Part shown: in pieces, positions 7,701-15,701 of the stretch
Layout: each line of letters begins with the position of its first letter
Numbering within the stretch: position 1 is the stretch's first letter
From: an uncultured Prevotella sp.
GTDB lineage: Bacteria > Bacteroidota > Bacteroidia > Bacteroidales > Bacteroidaceae
DNA: 28,576 nucleotides
Reading direction: 5' to 3'
NCBI GenBank assembly: GCA_900554835.1
Contig: USJD01000023.1
Span: 1 to 28,576, forward strand
Notes under the pieces: model-generated
Told to the model about the DNA's origin: nothing
The model's input: the letters and a program-made list of their open reading frames with translations, nothing else
Database searches by the model: none
Made by a program: the position numbers and the translations under genes

Positions 7701-8682
7701 TCTTAGAAATTCTTCCCACGATTTTTGCCAATATCCAGGAGGCAGGGAGTGTGATGGCGATACAGGTGAAGAAGGTAGGCCAATAGCTCCAATGCCATTT
7801 CTCGATATAGTAGAGCACGAAGTGGATGTGGATGAGGTAGGCCTCCAGACTCAATGCGCCCACAAACATGAACGCCTTGTTTACCCATTTCGGAGTGCGG
7901 CGGAAGATGCGGTTGAGCAGCAGAATACTGGTTACTGTGAGCGGGATATAGAGCATTCTTTCCAGGAAGAGCGGGAATTGTCCATGCTTCACCTGCTCCA
8001 GGAAAATACTGGAGAGAAGCGTCATCAGAAACATAATCCAGATCATCCAGATGCTTGCCCCGTCGAGCGTATCCTTGCGGCGAACCATCTCGCCCATGTT
8101 GATTCCGATGAAGAATATCGGTACACGGCTCCAGAAAATCTCCAGATGACCAACTGCCTGATGGATAGGAGTAACGTATTGCACCAGAATGCACCACATC
8201 ACCATGACCACGGGCAGCCAGCGGTAGATAGGGTGGCGCCTGATGAGTTCCATATAGCCTGGAGCAAAGAGATAGAGCATCATCGTGGCAGGAATGTACC
8301 AGAAGTTCAACTCATCGTGCAGCCAGAAACCCCAGTTGATGGAAATCTCTCCGAAGAGATAAATCCAGTCCCAAGTACTTCCGCCATGAAAACGGGGAAT
8401 GTAGAAGAGGCAGGCGATGATGAGCCAGGCAGGATAAATGCGGAGATAACGGCGGATGAAGAAACGCTTAACGTCAGGATTCTTGACCCATGAAAACCAC
8501 AGACCGATTCCGCTGAGGAAGAGAAACATATCTACTCCCACATTTCCCATTCGGCGAAGTCCATAGAAAGCATCTTCACGTGGCAAACCCACATGAAAGA
8601 GGATGATGAAGAGCATGGCTGCTCCCATCAGTTCACCACGAAATCGGCTGATATTCGCCAGTTCTATATCTTTTATCTTCAT
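7675..8682 (-). CDS. Acyltransferase 3 family membrane protein
   Basis: A 335-residue polytopic protein of the acyltransferase 3 family. Family marks are ISRFRGELMGAAMLFIILFHVG with the helix-1 histidine, VGVDMFLFLSGIGLWFSW, then KRFFIRRYLRIYPAWL, and about ten membrane segments. It probably O-acylates a surface glycan; the acceptor is unknown. It is the middle of the leftward cluster, 157 nt before the UbiA-type gene. The last residues (KLEMRNDK) are coded by the AATGAGA-type repeat, which also supplies the TGA stop, so the natural C-terminus has apparently been replaced or extended by repeat sequence. The ATG at 8682 is followed by a short polar segment and then the first helix, so I keep it. 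Confidence 0.87.
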   Translation of the reverse strand: MKIKDIELANISRFRGELMGAAMLFIILFHVGLPREDAFYGLRRMGNVGVDMFLFLSGIGLWFSWVKNPDVKRFFIRRYLRIYPAWLIIACLFYIPRFHGGSTWDWIYLFGEISINWGFWLHDELNFWYIPATMMLYLFAPGYMELIRRHPIYRWLPVVMVMWCILVQYVTPIHQAVGHLEIFWSRVPIFFIGINMGEMVRRKDTLDGASIWMIWIMFLMTLLSSIFLEQVKHGQFPLFLERMLYIPLTVTSILLLNRIFRRTPKWVNKAFMFVGALSLEAYLIHIHFVLYYIEKWHWSYWPTFFTCIAITLPASWILAKIVGRISKKLEMRNDK

Positions 8683-8691
8683 AGGCGTAAA

Positions 8692-8727
8692 CTAAGTGAA
8701 GAGTGAAGAACGAAGAGTGAAGAATTC
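8692..8727 (+). repeat. 36-bp heptad repeat element, copy 2
   Basis: CTAA, heptads GTGAAGA, GTGAAGA, ACGAAGA, GTGAAGA, then ATTC. The length and end sequences equal those of the copies at 1383 and 17009. It lies in the gap between two acyltransferase genes, antisense to them. Confidence 0.85.
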
Positions 8728-8780
8728 TCTTGTCTTCTTGTTTGTATTCTTATTATGGAGGTGGAAAACGAAAAAAACTT

Positions 8781-9911
8781 CTAAAGCTTCGGATTTGGTA
8801 TTTTCTTCATCAGTTGCGTGAACAACCAAGCCAGGCAGATGCTCGATACGATGTAGAGGAGCAGACCTGCGTACATATCTCCCTGTCGGCTGATAGGGAT
8901 GAAAATCTTTCGTGTGATAGGGTGGCAGACGAAAAGTGCCGCAGAAATGCCGCCCATCCATTCCAATATCCTGTTGACTCCTGACAACCAGCTGACTCCT
9001 GAAAGAAATTTGGCGGTCAGTACGCTGAGCAGACAGATGAAGAGGGGCACGAAGGTCCATCCCATCATGCTGCCGCTAAGGCTGTAGATGATGGAGCAAC
9101 AGAAGATGATGCCGAAGAAATTCGTCACGTTGTGATGGAAAGTCATCAATATCTTCTCGCCATATCGGGCATAGAGTACGCCTAACCCGAATGGCAACAT
9201 TCCTCCCATGAAATTATAGCGGTAGCGGTTCATAGCCTCGCTCTCAGGATTGTCCCATCCCAACGCTATCTGTATTACTATGCAGACTACCATCAGTCCT
9301 ACGGTGAATCCCCAATGTTTGCGATAGATGAGCAGACGATAGACAATATAGAGTTGGAGCATCAATCCGAAAAACCAGAATGGTCCTGGCCAGATGATGC
9401 GGTCTGGGTCGGGCAATATATTATTAAACATACCTAACATCGCCACGACATCAAGCGTAGCATACTTGTGCGGACCGTATGTGATGTAGTCGAGCATGGT
9501 GAATGCCACGAATCCCACAATCATCATCTTGAAGAGTTTCAGATAATGATAGCGGATGAAGCGAAGCGGCTCTTTCCAGTTCCACATCGTCTTTCCGTTG
9601 ATGTTGACAAATTGTGTCGAGGTATCGAGATGTGGCTTTGCCTCATATTTCAATACCAGTCCGTATGCGCTCAAGAAGAGGAATACTGGTACGCCATAAT
9701 GTCCGAAGAATGAGATGAGATGGAACGGCAGATTGAGGTCTGGATTGACCAATACCTGGTTCAGCCAGTCCACGTTGTGTTGAAAATACTGATACTCGTT
9801 CTCCTTGACGATAGAACCTATCCAATGGCAGTAGTTGTGCAGGAAAATGCCGATAATGGCAAGTCCTCGCAGCACATTACATTCCGAACGACTTAAAGTG
9901 GGTGTATTCAT
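8781..9911 (-). CDS. Acyltransferase 3 family membrane protein
   Basis: A 376-residue polytopic protein. SRSECNVLRGLAIIGIFLHNYCHW at the start carries the family histidine in helix 1, followed by FFGHYGVPVFLFLSAYGLVLKYE and about nine more helices; the central loop with KEPLRFIRYHYLKLFKMM holds the basic residues normally placed near the second catalytic element. It belongs to the same broad family as the two downstream proteins but differs clearly in sequence, so these are paralogues or separate acquisitions, not a recent duplication. It is the first gene after the promoter at 9968-9999 and presumably leads the envelope cluster. The acceptor is unknown. Confidence 0.85.
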   Translation of the reverse strand: MNTPTLSRSECNVLRGLAIIGIFLHNYCHWIGSIVKENEYQYFQHNVDWLNQVLVNPDLNLPFHLISFFGHYGVPVFLFLSAYGLVLKYEAKPHLDTSTQFVNINGKTMWNWKEPLRFIRYHYLKLFKMMIVGFVAFTMLDYITYGPHKYATLDVVAMLGMFNNILPDPDRIIWPGPFWFFGLMLQLYIVYRLLIYRKHWGFTVGLMVVCIVIQIALGWDNPESEAMNRYRYNFMGGMLPFGLGVLYARYGEKILMTFHHNVTNFFGIIFCCSIIYSLSGSMMGWTFVPLFICLLSVLTAKFLSGVSWLSGVNRILEWMGGISAALFVCHPITRKIFIPISRQGDMYAGLLLYIVSSICLAWLFTQLMKKIPNPKL

Positions 9912-9967
9912 ATCTTATTTCTCCTATTCTTTATTTAATGATAGGGGCATATTCTTTTTTATGGGTG

Positions 9968-9999
9968 CAAAATTACGTATTTTGTTTTGAATATGCAAT
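9968..9999 (-). promoter_or_regulatory. Bacteroidota-type promoter for the acyltransferase cluster
   Basis: On the minus strand, TAATTTTG (9975-9968) is a full -7 match, preceded by ATTG (9999-9996) at 20 nt. Transcription would begin near 9962, about 50 nt before the ATG at 9911. It sits just beyond the phosphoethanolamine-transferase stop, so it separates the acyltransferase cluster from the yicC-gmk-nadD run. Confidence 0.65.
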
Positions 10000-10003
10000 A
10001 TTC

Positions 10004-11926
10004 CTATTTCTTTTTCTTTTTATGTCCCATGGCAGCTTCTGCATCCTTCAGCCTTTTCTGCTTCTCCATTTCCGCATCCCTCAACTTGTCATAGTCGGCG
10101 CTGTTCTTCAGGATGCGAGGGCGCATTTCGTCATACTCTGGGCTGAGGATGTTGTACTTCGGATTGTAGGTAGGAGTCTCGATGCCTGCCAAATATAATA
10201 ATAGGTGAGGCAAGGCATCGGTCATGAAACGCTTGTCCTTCGCCTTGCGAATCTGGCGGTAGATGTCACGATGGCTGCTGATGTACTTCTGGGAACAGTA
10301 TATCCAGAAAGGAATCTCAAACTCGTAGTGAGCCAAAGGCCAGTCGATATTGGCAGAATGGTTGCGGCAGATGAAACCGCGGTTGCCCTCATAGCACTCC
10401 TCGCCATGGTCGGGCATGTAGATGACGATGGCGTTCTTCTTGGAATAGCGCTTCACAATCTGCGCCACGATAGAGTCGTTGTAAAGGGTGGCGTTGTCGT
10501 AATGGCTCAGCACCTTGCGCTGCTTGTCGGTCAGCTCAGGGCGCTTGTCCTCGTAACTGCCAGCCCAGAAATGGGTCTGACTGTGCTTGTAGCGGGTCTT
10601 GTAATCCACGTGTTGACCCATCAGGTGGAAGATGGTGAGATTATACTTACTGTTGGTTTCAGCTTCCTTCAGTCTGTTGTCATAGTCCTCCAATAGTCCG
10701 TCGTCCAGGGCGTGCAGCTCCGTGTTGCGGCTGTCAAACTGCAATTTGCTGAGTTTCGGGTTGTTGAGGAAGAAACCGCCGCTGAAGTCATATACGGCTT
10801 CCTTGGCCTGCGGCAGAAATTCATTGGTGATGAAGGTGACGTGGTAACCTGCCTTGCGGAAGATTTCCGGGAAGAGTGGATAGTCGCACCACTCGCCCTT
10901 CTCGCCGACGACATGGGTGGAGAATACGTTCTTGAAAACAAAGCTGGTGAGATTCCAGCAGGTCACGACATCCGTAAACTTGGTCAGCTTCTTGGTCTTT
11001 TCCAATGCCACTTGATAAGGAGTCGTATCCATGAAATAACCATATTGCTGGGAATGCTGCTTGCCGAAGCTCTCGCCGATGATGAGCACAATCTGTGGCG
11101 AACGGTAGGTGCAGGTATCTACCTCCACCTTGTCGGCAGCATGAATCAGTTGGGTAATCTGGTTGGCAGCCAACTTATTGGCGTAGATGCTGAAATTGAG
11201 ACGGTAGATAGGCATGTAGAGATTGGCGCAGTCTTTCTCCGTGAGGGTATGTTCCACTTCGCCGATAGTCTTGCCCGTCATCAGCTTGTGGATGGCCATC
11301 TTGTTGTGCCAGGAAGTGCAGGCGCTCCAGATGAAGAGGGCGATGCAGCAGATGCCGGCTACCTGAGGCAGGAGTCGGGTGATGCGATCGATATGAATGG
11401 TAAGCCAACCGTAGAGCGGTTTGCTGAAGGAGGCAAAGAGTACCGATACTTTCCAGATGAAATGGCGGAAACGGCGGAAGGCGGTGAGTATCTGCACGAG
11501 GATGAGCAGCAATACCCAGCCCACACTACTGAAGATAACCTCAGAAGAGAGGCATGCTGCGATGAAGTTGCTTGCCTCGCTGCTGTTGGTTTCGCCCACC
11601 AGCATGAGCATGGAAGGGTTGAGCGTGGAGCCGAAATTGACGAAGCAATAGACATCAGCTATCGCCACGGCATACAAGATGAGATAGAGCACACCTCTGA
11701 TGCAGAAGCGTACTTTCTTAGGAATCAAAGCCAAGACGGCACAAACGATGTAGAGGTCGAAAAACAGTTCCAGATACAGGTTGTCGTAGAGTTCACGCCA
11801 TCTCGGGAGCGTTACTACGGCAGTCAGTACGCCCAAAATATACATGAACGTAAAGAAGTTTGCATTACGTCGTATCGGTTCAAATGCCAGGCACAAAGCC
11901 TTCTTGATGTATTTCTTCCAATTCAT
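10004..11926 (-). CDS. Phosphoethanolamine transferase-like sulfatase-fold membrane enzyme
   Basis: A 640-residue protein with four or five N-terminal membrane helices and a large periplasmic alkaline-phosphatase-superfamily domain. The domain starts PQIVLIIGESFGKQHSQQYGY (metal-binding glutamate, E285); the likely nucleophile is the threonine in TCWNLTSFVF (T327), and MPDHGEE (D506, H507) supplies further metal ligands. HLMGQHVDYKTRY is also typical. Such enzymes (EptA/CptA group) move phosphoethanolamine from phosphatidylethanolamine to lipid A or core sugars. The acceptor here is inferred. I chose the ATG at 11926 (MNWKKYIKK); upstream in-frame ATGs at 11935 and 11974 come from the AATGAGA-type repeats. 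The C-terminus ends in a run of lysines. Confidence 0.85.
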   Translation of the reverse strand: MNWKKYIKKALCLAFEPIRRNANFFTFMYILGVLTAVVTLPRWRELYDNLYLELFFDLYIVCAVLALIPKKVRFCIRGVLYLILYAVAIADVYCFVNFGSTLNPSMLMLVGETNSSEASNFIAACLSSEVIFSSVGWVLLLILVQILTAFRRFRHFIWKVSVLFASFSKPLYGWLTIHIDRITRLLPQVAGICCIALFIWSACTSWHNKMAIHKLMTGKTIGEVEHTLTEKDCANLYMPIYRLNFSIYANKLAANQITQLIHAADKVEVDTCTYRSPQIVLIIGESFGKQHSQQYGYFMDTTPYQVALEKTKKLTKFTDVVTCWNLTSFVFKNVFSTHVVGEKGEWCDYPLFPEIFRKAGYHVTFITNEFLPQAKEAVYDFSGGFFLNNPKLSKLQFDSRNTELHALDDGLLEDYDNRLKEAETNSKYNLTIFHLMGQHVDYKTRYKHSQTHFWAGSYEDKRPELTDKQRKVLSHYDNATLYNDSIVAQIVKRYSKKNAIVIYMPDHGEECYEGNRGFICRNHSANIDWPLAHYEFEIPFWIYCSQKYISSHRDIYRQIRKAKDKRFMTDALPHLLLYLAGIETPTYNPKYNILSPEYDEMRPRILKNSADYDKLRDAEMEKQKRLKDAEAAMGHKKKKK

Positions 11927-11936
11927 ATCTTCCATA

Positions 11937-12037
11937 TTATAATTTCTCATTTTATAGTCTTCCCCATTTCTCATTCCTCATTTCTCATTTTATAGTCTTC
12001 CTCATTTCTCATTTCTCATTTCTCATTTCTCATTTGA
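11937..12037 (-). repeat. AATGAGA-type heptad array between nadD and the transferase gene
   Basis: On the minus strand, at least six AATGAGA-like heptads and two AAGACTATAAAATGAG modules fill the gap. The array begins inside nadD: the codons for its last six residues and its stop are repeat units. It ends beside the start codons of the phosphoethanolamine-transferase-like gene. No promoter is visible in it, so that gene is probably read through from yicC-gmk-nadD. Confidence 0.82.
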
Positions 12038-12597
12038 TAATATTTTCCCGCCAAGTCCTCGATGGCTTCCGGCACCATTCCGTGGATGCTTTCCCCCTGA
12101 AGAATCGCCTGGCGTATCTGGGTGCTGCTGATGTTGAGTAGGGGCGTCTCCACGATGGTTACTCCCTGTGGAACGGTTCCGATGCTTGCTCCCTGACGGG
12201 GATAGACCACGATAGGGTAGTGGGTGAGAATATCGTCGTGATGAAACCACTTGTCGAAAGCAGCCCAGTTGTCTCCACCTATTAATAAGGTGAAGGCGAT
12301 GTCGGGATAATCCTTGCTCAGCGCCTGGAGCGTATGCCAGGTGTAGGAAGGTTTCGGAAGATGGAATTCATAGTTGCAAGCCTTCAGTTGGCTTTCCCCT
12401 TTGAGTGCCTTTTCCACCAGTTCGAAGCGCAAAGAGTCGTCAAGCAGGTCGGTTGCCGCCTGCTTGAACGGATTCTGTGGTGAAACCATAAACCACACCT
12501 CGTCCAGTCCCGCCTTCTCGCAGAGGCTCTTGGCCAGAGCGATGTGACCGGTATGGATCGGGTTGAAACTTCCTCCGAATATTCCTACTTTCTTCAT
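12016..12597 (-). CDS. nadD: Nicotinate-nucleotide adenylyltransferase
   Basis: A 193-residue cytoplasmic enzyme that adenylylates nicotinate mononucleotide to deamido-NAD in NAD synthesis. VGIFGGSFNPIHTGHIALAK holds the (T/H)xGH nucleotidyltransferase signature, and ISSTQIRQAI is the second conserved motif (SxTxxR). FMVSPQNPFKQ is also typical of NadD. Length is normal. The start ATG at 12597 directly abuts the heptad array at 12598. The C-terminal MRNEK is coded by the AATGAGA-type repeat, like the MRNDK tail of the acyltransferase at 7675. The order yicC-gmk-nadD is common in Bacteroidota. Confidence 0.96.
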   Translation of the reverse strand: MKKVGIFGGSFNPIHTGHIALAKSLCEKAGLDEVWFMVSPQNPFKQAATDLLDDSLRFELVEKALKGESQLKACNYEFHLPKPSYTWHTLQALSKDYPDIAFTLLIGGDNWAAFDKWFHHDDILTHYPIVVYPRQGASIGTVPQGVTIVETPLLNISSTQIRQAILQGESIHGMVPEAIEDLAGKYYQMRNEK

Positions 12598-12704
12598 TCT
12601 TCGTTCTTCACTTAAAATTCTTCACTCTTCGTTCTTCACTCTTCGTTCTTCACTCTTCGTTCTTCACTCTTCACTTAGAACTCTTCACTCTTCACTTAAG
12701 AAAT
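12598..12704 (-). repeat. Heptad array (GTGAAGA/ACGAAGA type) between gmk and nadD
   Basis: Read on the minus strand, this is three linked units each opening TTAA or CTAA: two GTGAAGA heptads, then eight alternating GTGAAGA/ACGAAGA heptads, then two, separated by GTTC- and ATTT-like ends. It starts inside the last codons of gmk, whose stop TGA is part of a heptad, and ends at the nadD ATG. It is an expanded version of the 36-bp element. Confidence 0.85.
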
Positions 12705-13260
12705 CCTTGACGAGCTGATAAACCTCCTGCTGCGCCTTCTCCAAGTTGTCGTTTACTACTACATGGTCAAACTGTGGAGCAAAGGTCAGCTCATAGCTTG
12801 CCTTGGCAAGTCGCTGCTCAATCACCTCTGGTGCATCCGTACCGCGACCATTCAGACGGCGGCGCAATTCCTCTACCGAAGGAGGTTGCACGAAGATGCT
12901 CAAGGCACGCTCACCATAGAATTTCTTGATATTGACGCCACCCTTGACATCTACGTCGAAAATGACGGAGTCGCCATCATTCAACTGGTTTTCCACCTGA
13001 GATTTCAGCGTACCGTAGAAGCGGTCCTGATAAACCTCCTCGTATTCCAGGAACTCCTCATTAGCAATCTTAGCCTTGAATTCCTCAGGAGTGAGGAAGA
13101 AATATTCCACACCATTCTTTTCAGTACCACGAGGGGCGCGGGAGGTGCAACTGATAGAGAAGGCCAACTTCAATTCCGGGTGTTCCTTCATCAACCAGTT
13201 GACTATCGTGCTCTTTCCGCTGCCGGAAGGAGCGCTGAAAATTAACAATCCGTTCTTCAT
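12685..13260 (-). CDS. gmk: Guanylate kinase
   Basis: A 191-residue cytoplasmic enzyme that phosphorylates GMP to GDP using ATP. LLIFSAPSGSGKSTIV is the P-loop, SCTSRAPRGTEKNGVEYFFL is the GMP-binding region, and VIFDVDVKGGVNIKK is the conserved core strand. The frame is open to 13299, but the ATG at 13260 (MKNGLLIFSAPSG) matches the family start and leaves 28 nt after the yicC stop. The end, DFLSEE and stop, is written in the heptad array. It is probably cotranscribed with yicC and nadD. Confidence 0.96.
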   Translation of the reverse strand: MKNGLLIFSAPSGSGKSTIVNWLMKEHPELKLAFSISCTSRAPRGTEKNGVEYFFLTPEEFKAKIANEEFLEYEEVYQDRFYGTLKSQVENQLNDGDSVIFDVDVKGGVNIKKFYGERALSIFVQPPSVEELRRRLNGRGTDAPEVIEQRLAKASYELTFAPQFDHVVVNDNLEKAQQEVYQLVKDFLSEE

Positions 13261-13288
13261 TATTATATCATTAATTTTATGATTCCAA

Positions 13289-14167
13289 TTATAGTGCATT
13301 CAGCACCTGTTCCTTGATCTGCTCCAATTCGTCCTTCATCTTCACCACGATGTTCTGCATTTCAGCCTGATTGCTCTTAGAACCAGTGGTGTTGATTTCG
13401 CGACCCATCTCCTGAGCGATGAAACCGAGCTTCTTGCCCACGCCGTGACCTTCCTCGTTCATGGTCTCACGGAAATACTTCAGGTGGTTGGCAAGGCGCT
13501 GCTTTTCCTCGCTGATGTCGAGCTTCTCGATATAGTAGATGAGCTCCTGCTCCAAGCGGTTCTTGTCGTAGTTGACAGTAGGAATCTGTTCCAGACCGCT
13601 CACGATGCTGGCACGGATTTTCTCCACGCGAGCTTTCTCGTATGGTTCGATGCTGGCAAGGAGTGCCTGAATATTATCCACTTTCTCCGTAAATTTCTTC
13701 TGGAGAGCCGCACCTTCCTGCTTGCGGAAGTCCACCAGATGACCGATCGCCTGCAAAATTGCACTTTTAGCAGCTTCCCACTCCTCTTCGGTCAATTCTT
13801 CCACTTCAGTTCGTGTTGTTACGTCAGGAAGACGAAGAAGTGTGCCATACCAGTCAGTAGGCTCAGGAATACCGGTCTGAGCCGAAATCTGCTTGATTTG
13901 GTGGTAATAATTTTCTACAAGTGCAGCGTTGATAGGAGTCGCATCAGCAGCTGCGTTCTTCTCTATCCAGATAGCAAAGTCAACCTTGCCTCTTTCCAGT
14001 TGCTTAGCGATAATCTGACGCATCTCCATCTCCTTTTCACGATAGAGAGGTGCTATACGTGTAGAGAGGTCAAGAGCCTTGCTGTTTAATGACTTTATCT
14101 CTACATTAATTTTCTTTTCGTTGTAGGCAACGGTTGCTTTTCCGAAGCCTGTCATTGACTGTATCAT
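13289..14167 (-). CDS. yicC: YicC/YloC-family endoribonuclease
   Basis: A 292-residue protein of the YicC family, whose members cleave RNA in enterobacteria and Bacillus. MIQSMTGFGKA is the standard family start, with the N-terminal domain to about 150 and a C-terminal DUF1732 region that includes LGFIAQEMGREINTTGSK. The frame opens upstream at 14194, but the -7 box at 14192-14199 would overlap that start, so 14167 is the real one. It is first of the yicC-gmk-nadD run and is divergent from tsaB. Confidence 0.94.
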   Translation of the reverse strand: MIQSMTGFGKATVAYNEKKINVEIKSLNSKALDLSTRIAPLYREKEMEMRQIIAKQLERGKVDFAIWIEKNAAADATPINAALVENYYHQIKQISAQTGIPEPTDWYGTLLRLPDVTTRTEVEELTEEEWEAAKSAILQAIGHLVDFRKQEGAALQKKFTEKVDNIQALLASIEPYEKARVEKIRASIVSGLEQIPTVNYDKNRLEQELIYYIEKLDISEEKQRLANHLKYFRETMNEEGHGVGKKLGFIAQEMGREINTTGSKSNQAEMQNIVVKMKDELEQIKEQVLNAL

Positions 14168-14191
14168 ATAATCTTTCACGTTAAATTTCTG

Positions 14192-14199
14192 CAAAAGTA
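14192..14199 (-). promoter_or_regulatory. -7 box of the yicC operon promoter
   Basis: TACTTTTG on the minus strand matches TAnnTTTG; start of transcription near 14186, about 19 nt before the yicC ATG. The -33 region is not clear. Confidence 0.6.
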
Positions 14200-14221
14200 C
14201 AAAAAAAAGCGAGAAAATGAT

Positions 14222-14229
14222 TAAATTTG
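14222..14229 (+). promoter_or_regulatory. -7 box of the tsaB operon promoter
   Basis: TAAATTTG matches TAnnTTTG. Transcription would begin near 14236, about 23 nt before the tsaB ATG. No good -33 box. It lies only 22 nt from the opposing yicC box, so the two promoters share their upstream DNA. Confidence 0.55.
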
Positions 14230-14258
14230 CACCTTATTTAAGAATATATTTTTAAATT

Positions 14259-14951
14259 ATGTCTTGTATATTGAATATTGAGACGAGTACCGACGTGTGC
14301 TCAGTGGCAATTAGTGATAATGGACAGGTGATTTTCAACAAGGAAGATCACAGCGGTCCTAACCATGCAGTTAAGTTAGGTGTTTACGTAGATGAGGCTC
14401 TTAGTTTCATAGATGCCCATGGTATTCCTTTGGAGGCTGTGGCGGTAAGTTGCGGTCCTGGTTCTTATACCGGTCTCCGCATCGGAGTCAGTATGGCGAA
14501 GGGAATCTGCTATGGCCGTGATGTGAAGCTCATCTCCATCCCTACGCTCGAACTGATGGCTGTTCCTGTATTGCTCGGTGAGCATCCTGCTGAGGAAGAT
14601 GCGCTCATCGTTCCTATGCTTGATGCCCGCAGAATGGAAGTCTATGCCAAGGTGATGGACCGTGCCCTGAAGGAGGTGCGCCCTATCCAGGCTGATATCG
14701 TGGATGCAGATACCTACAAGGAGTATCTCGATCGTGGAACTGTCTATTTCTTTGGAAATGGAGCCGAGAAATGTATGGAGGTCATCAATCATCCGAATGC
14801 CCGACTCGTGAAGGGCATCGAACCGTTAGCGAAGAATATGGCTCCGCTGGCAGAGAAGCGCTTCGTGGAAGGCAAGTTCGAGGATGTGGCTTACTTCGTT
14901 CCTTTCTATCTGAAGGACTTTGTGGCCAAGATGCCGAAGAAACTGCTCTAA
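14259..14951 (+). CDS. tsaB: tRNA threonylcarbamoyladenosine biosynthesis protein TsaB
   Basis: A 230-residue cytoplasmic protein of the ASKHA fold that works with TsaD and TsaE to make t6A at position 37 of ANN-decoding tRNAs. CILNIETSTDVCSVAISDNG opens the actin-like fold and VSCGPGSYTGLRIGVSMAKG is the family signature. Length is standard. It begins the long plus-strand housekeeping run; DUF4290 follows after 72 nt. Confidence 0.95.
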   Translation: MSCILNIETSTDVCSVAISDNGQVIFNKEDHSGPNHAVKLGVYVDEALSFIDAHGIPLEAVAVSCGPGSYTGLRIGVSMAKGICYGRDVKLISIPTLELMAVPVLLGEHPAEEDALIVPMLDARRMEVYAKVMDRALKEVRPIQADIVDADTYKEYLDRGTVYFFGNGAEKCMEVINHPNARLVKGIEPLAKNMAPLAEKRFVEGKFEDVAYFVPFYLKDFVAKMPKKLL

Positions 14952-15023
14952 GGGAAGAATCTGCTCTAACGGCGGGTTTCTCACATATAATATATAAAAG
15001 AACATTCATCAATCATCATCAGA

Positions 15024-15698
15024 ATGAATATAGAAGGATTAGATTACAATACCCAACGCGAAAAGTTGGTCTTGCCGGAATATGGCAGGGAGATTCAGAG
15101 TATGGTCGATCATGCCGTCGCCATCAAAGACCGTGCTGAGCGCCAGCATTGTGCGGAGTCTATTATCGCCATCATGGACCACATGTTCCCTGATGGTGCA
15201 GGTGTCGAGGATCATGAGCGCAAACTCTGGGACCATCTCGCCATCATGAGCGGTTTCAAGCTCGATATCGACTATCCCTATGCCGTGAAGCAGGCTGAGG
15301 ATATTGCCAAAAGACCCGACCCGATGGATTATCCGATGACGAGAATCCCTGTGCGCCACTATGGAGCTATGATGTTTGAAATCTTCGATAGATTAAAGAA
15401 TATGGAGCCGGGAGCGGAGCGTGATGAACTGGTGAAGCTGACTGCCAATCAGATGAGACGCGACCTGGCACAATGGAGCCACGGTTCCTGCGATGAGGAG
15501 AAGGTGGCTGCCGATCTGGCTCGTTTTACAGACGGCAAGATTCAACTCGACCTGAAGAACTTCAAGTTTGAGAAATTCGTGTTGCCTACAGGTAATGTTC
15601 CTCAGAAAAACAATCATGCTTCTCAAAAGAACAACAACGGTTCTCAGAAAAATAATAATGGTTCTCAGAAAAATAACAAGAAAAGGAATAATAAGTAG
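15024..15698 (+). CDS. DUF4290 domain-containing protein
   Basis: A 224-residue protein known from Bacteroidota and usually found just upstream of murA, as here (murA begins 3 nt after its stop). No function is known to me. The globular part spans about residues 1-190, begins MNIEGLDYNTQREKLVLPEYG and is mostly helical by eye, with no signal peptide or membrane helix. The last 30 residues are a polar tail of repeated SQKNNNG units ending in lysines and arginine, coded by a 21-nt tandem repeat, which may bind RNA or be a disordered linker. Tight linkage to murA hints at a role in envelope growth, but this is only context. Confidence 0.88.
   Translation: MNIEGLDYNTQREKLVLPEYGREIQSMVDHAVAIKDRAERQHCAESIIAIMDHMFPDGAGVEDHERKLWDHLAIMSGFKLDIDYPYAVKQAEDIAKRPDPMDYPMTRIPVRHYGAMMFEIFDRLKNMEPGAERDELVKLTANQMRRDLAQWSHGSCDEEKVAADLARFTDGKIQLDLKNFKFEKFVLPTGNVPQKNNHASQKNNNGSQKNNNGSQKNNKKRNNK
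15599..15680 (+). repeat. 21-nt coding tandem repeat at the end of the DUF4290 gene
   Basis: About four imperfect 21-nt units, each coding seven residues (SQKNNNG and variants). The two best units differ very little, which suggests recent expansion. Confidence 0.75.
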
Positions 15699-15701
15699 CT
15701 T

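Noticed and set aside
12685..12704. gmk 3' end read as a frameshifted gene because it runs into repeats
   Set aside because: The protein reaches a normal family length before the stop, so only the last residues are affected.
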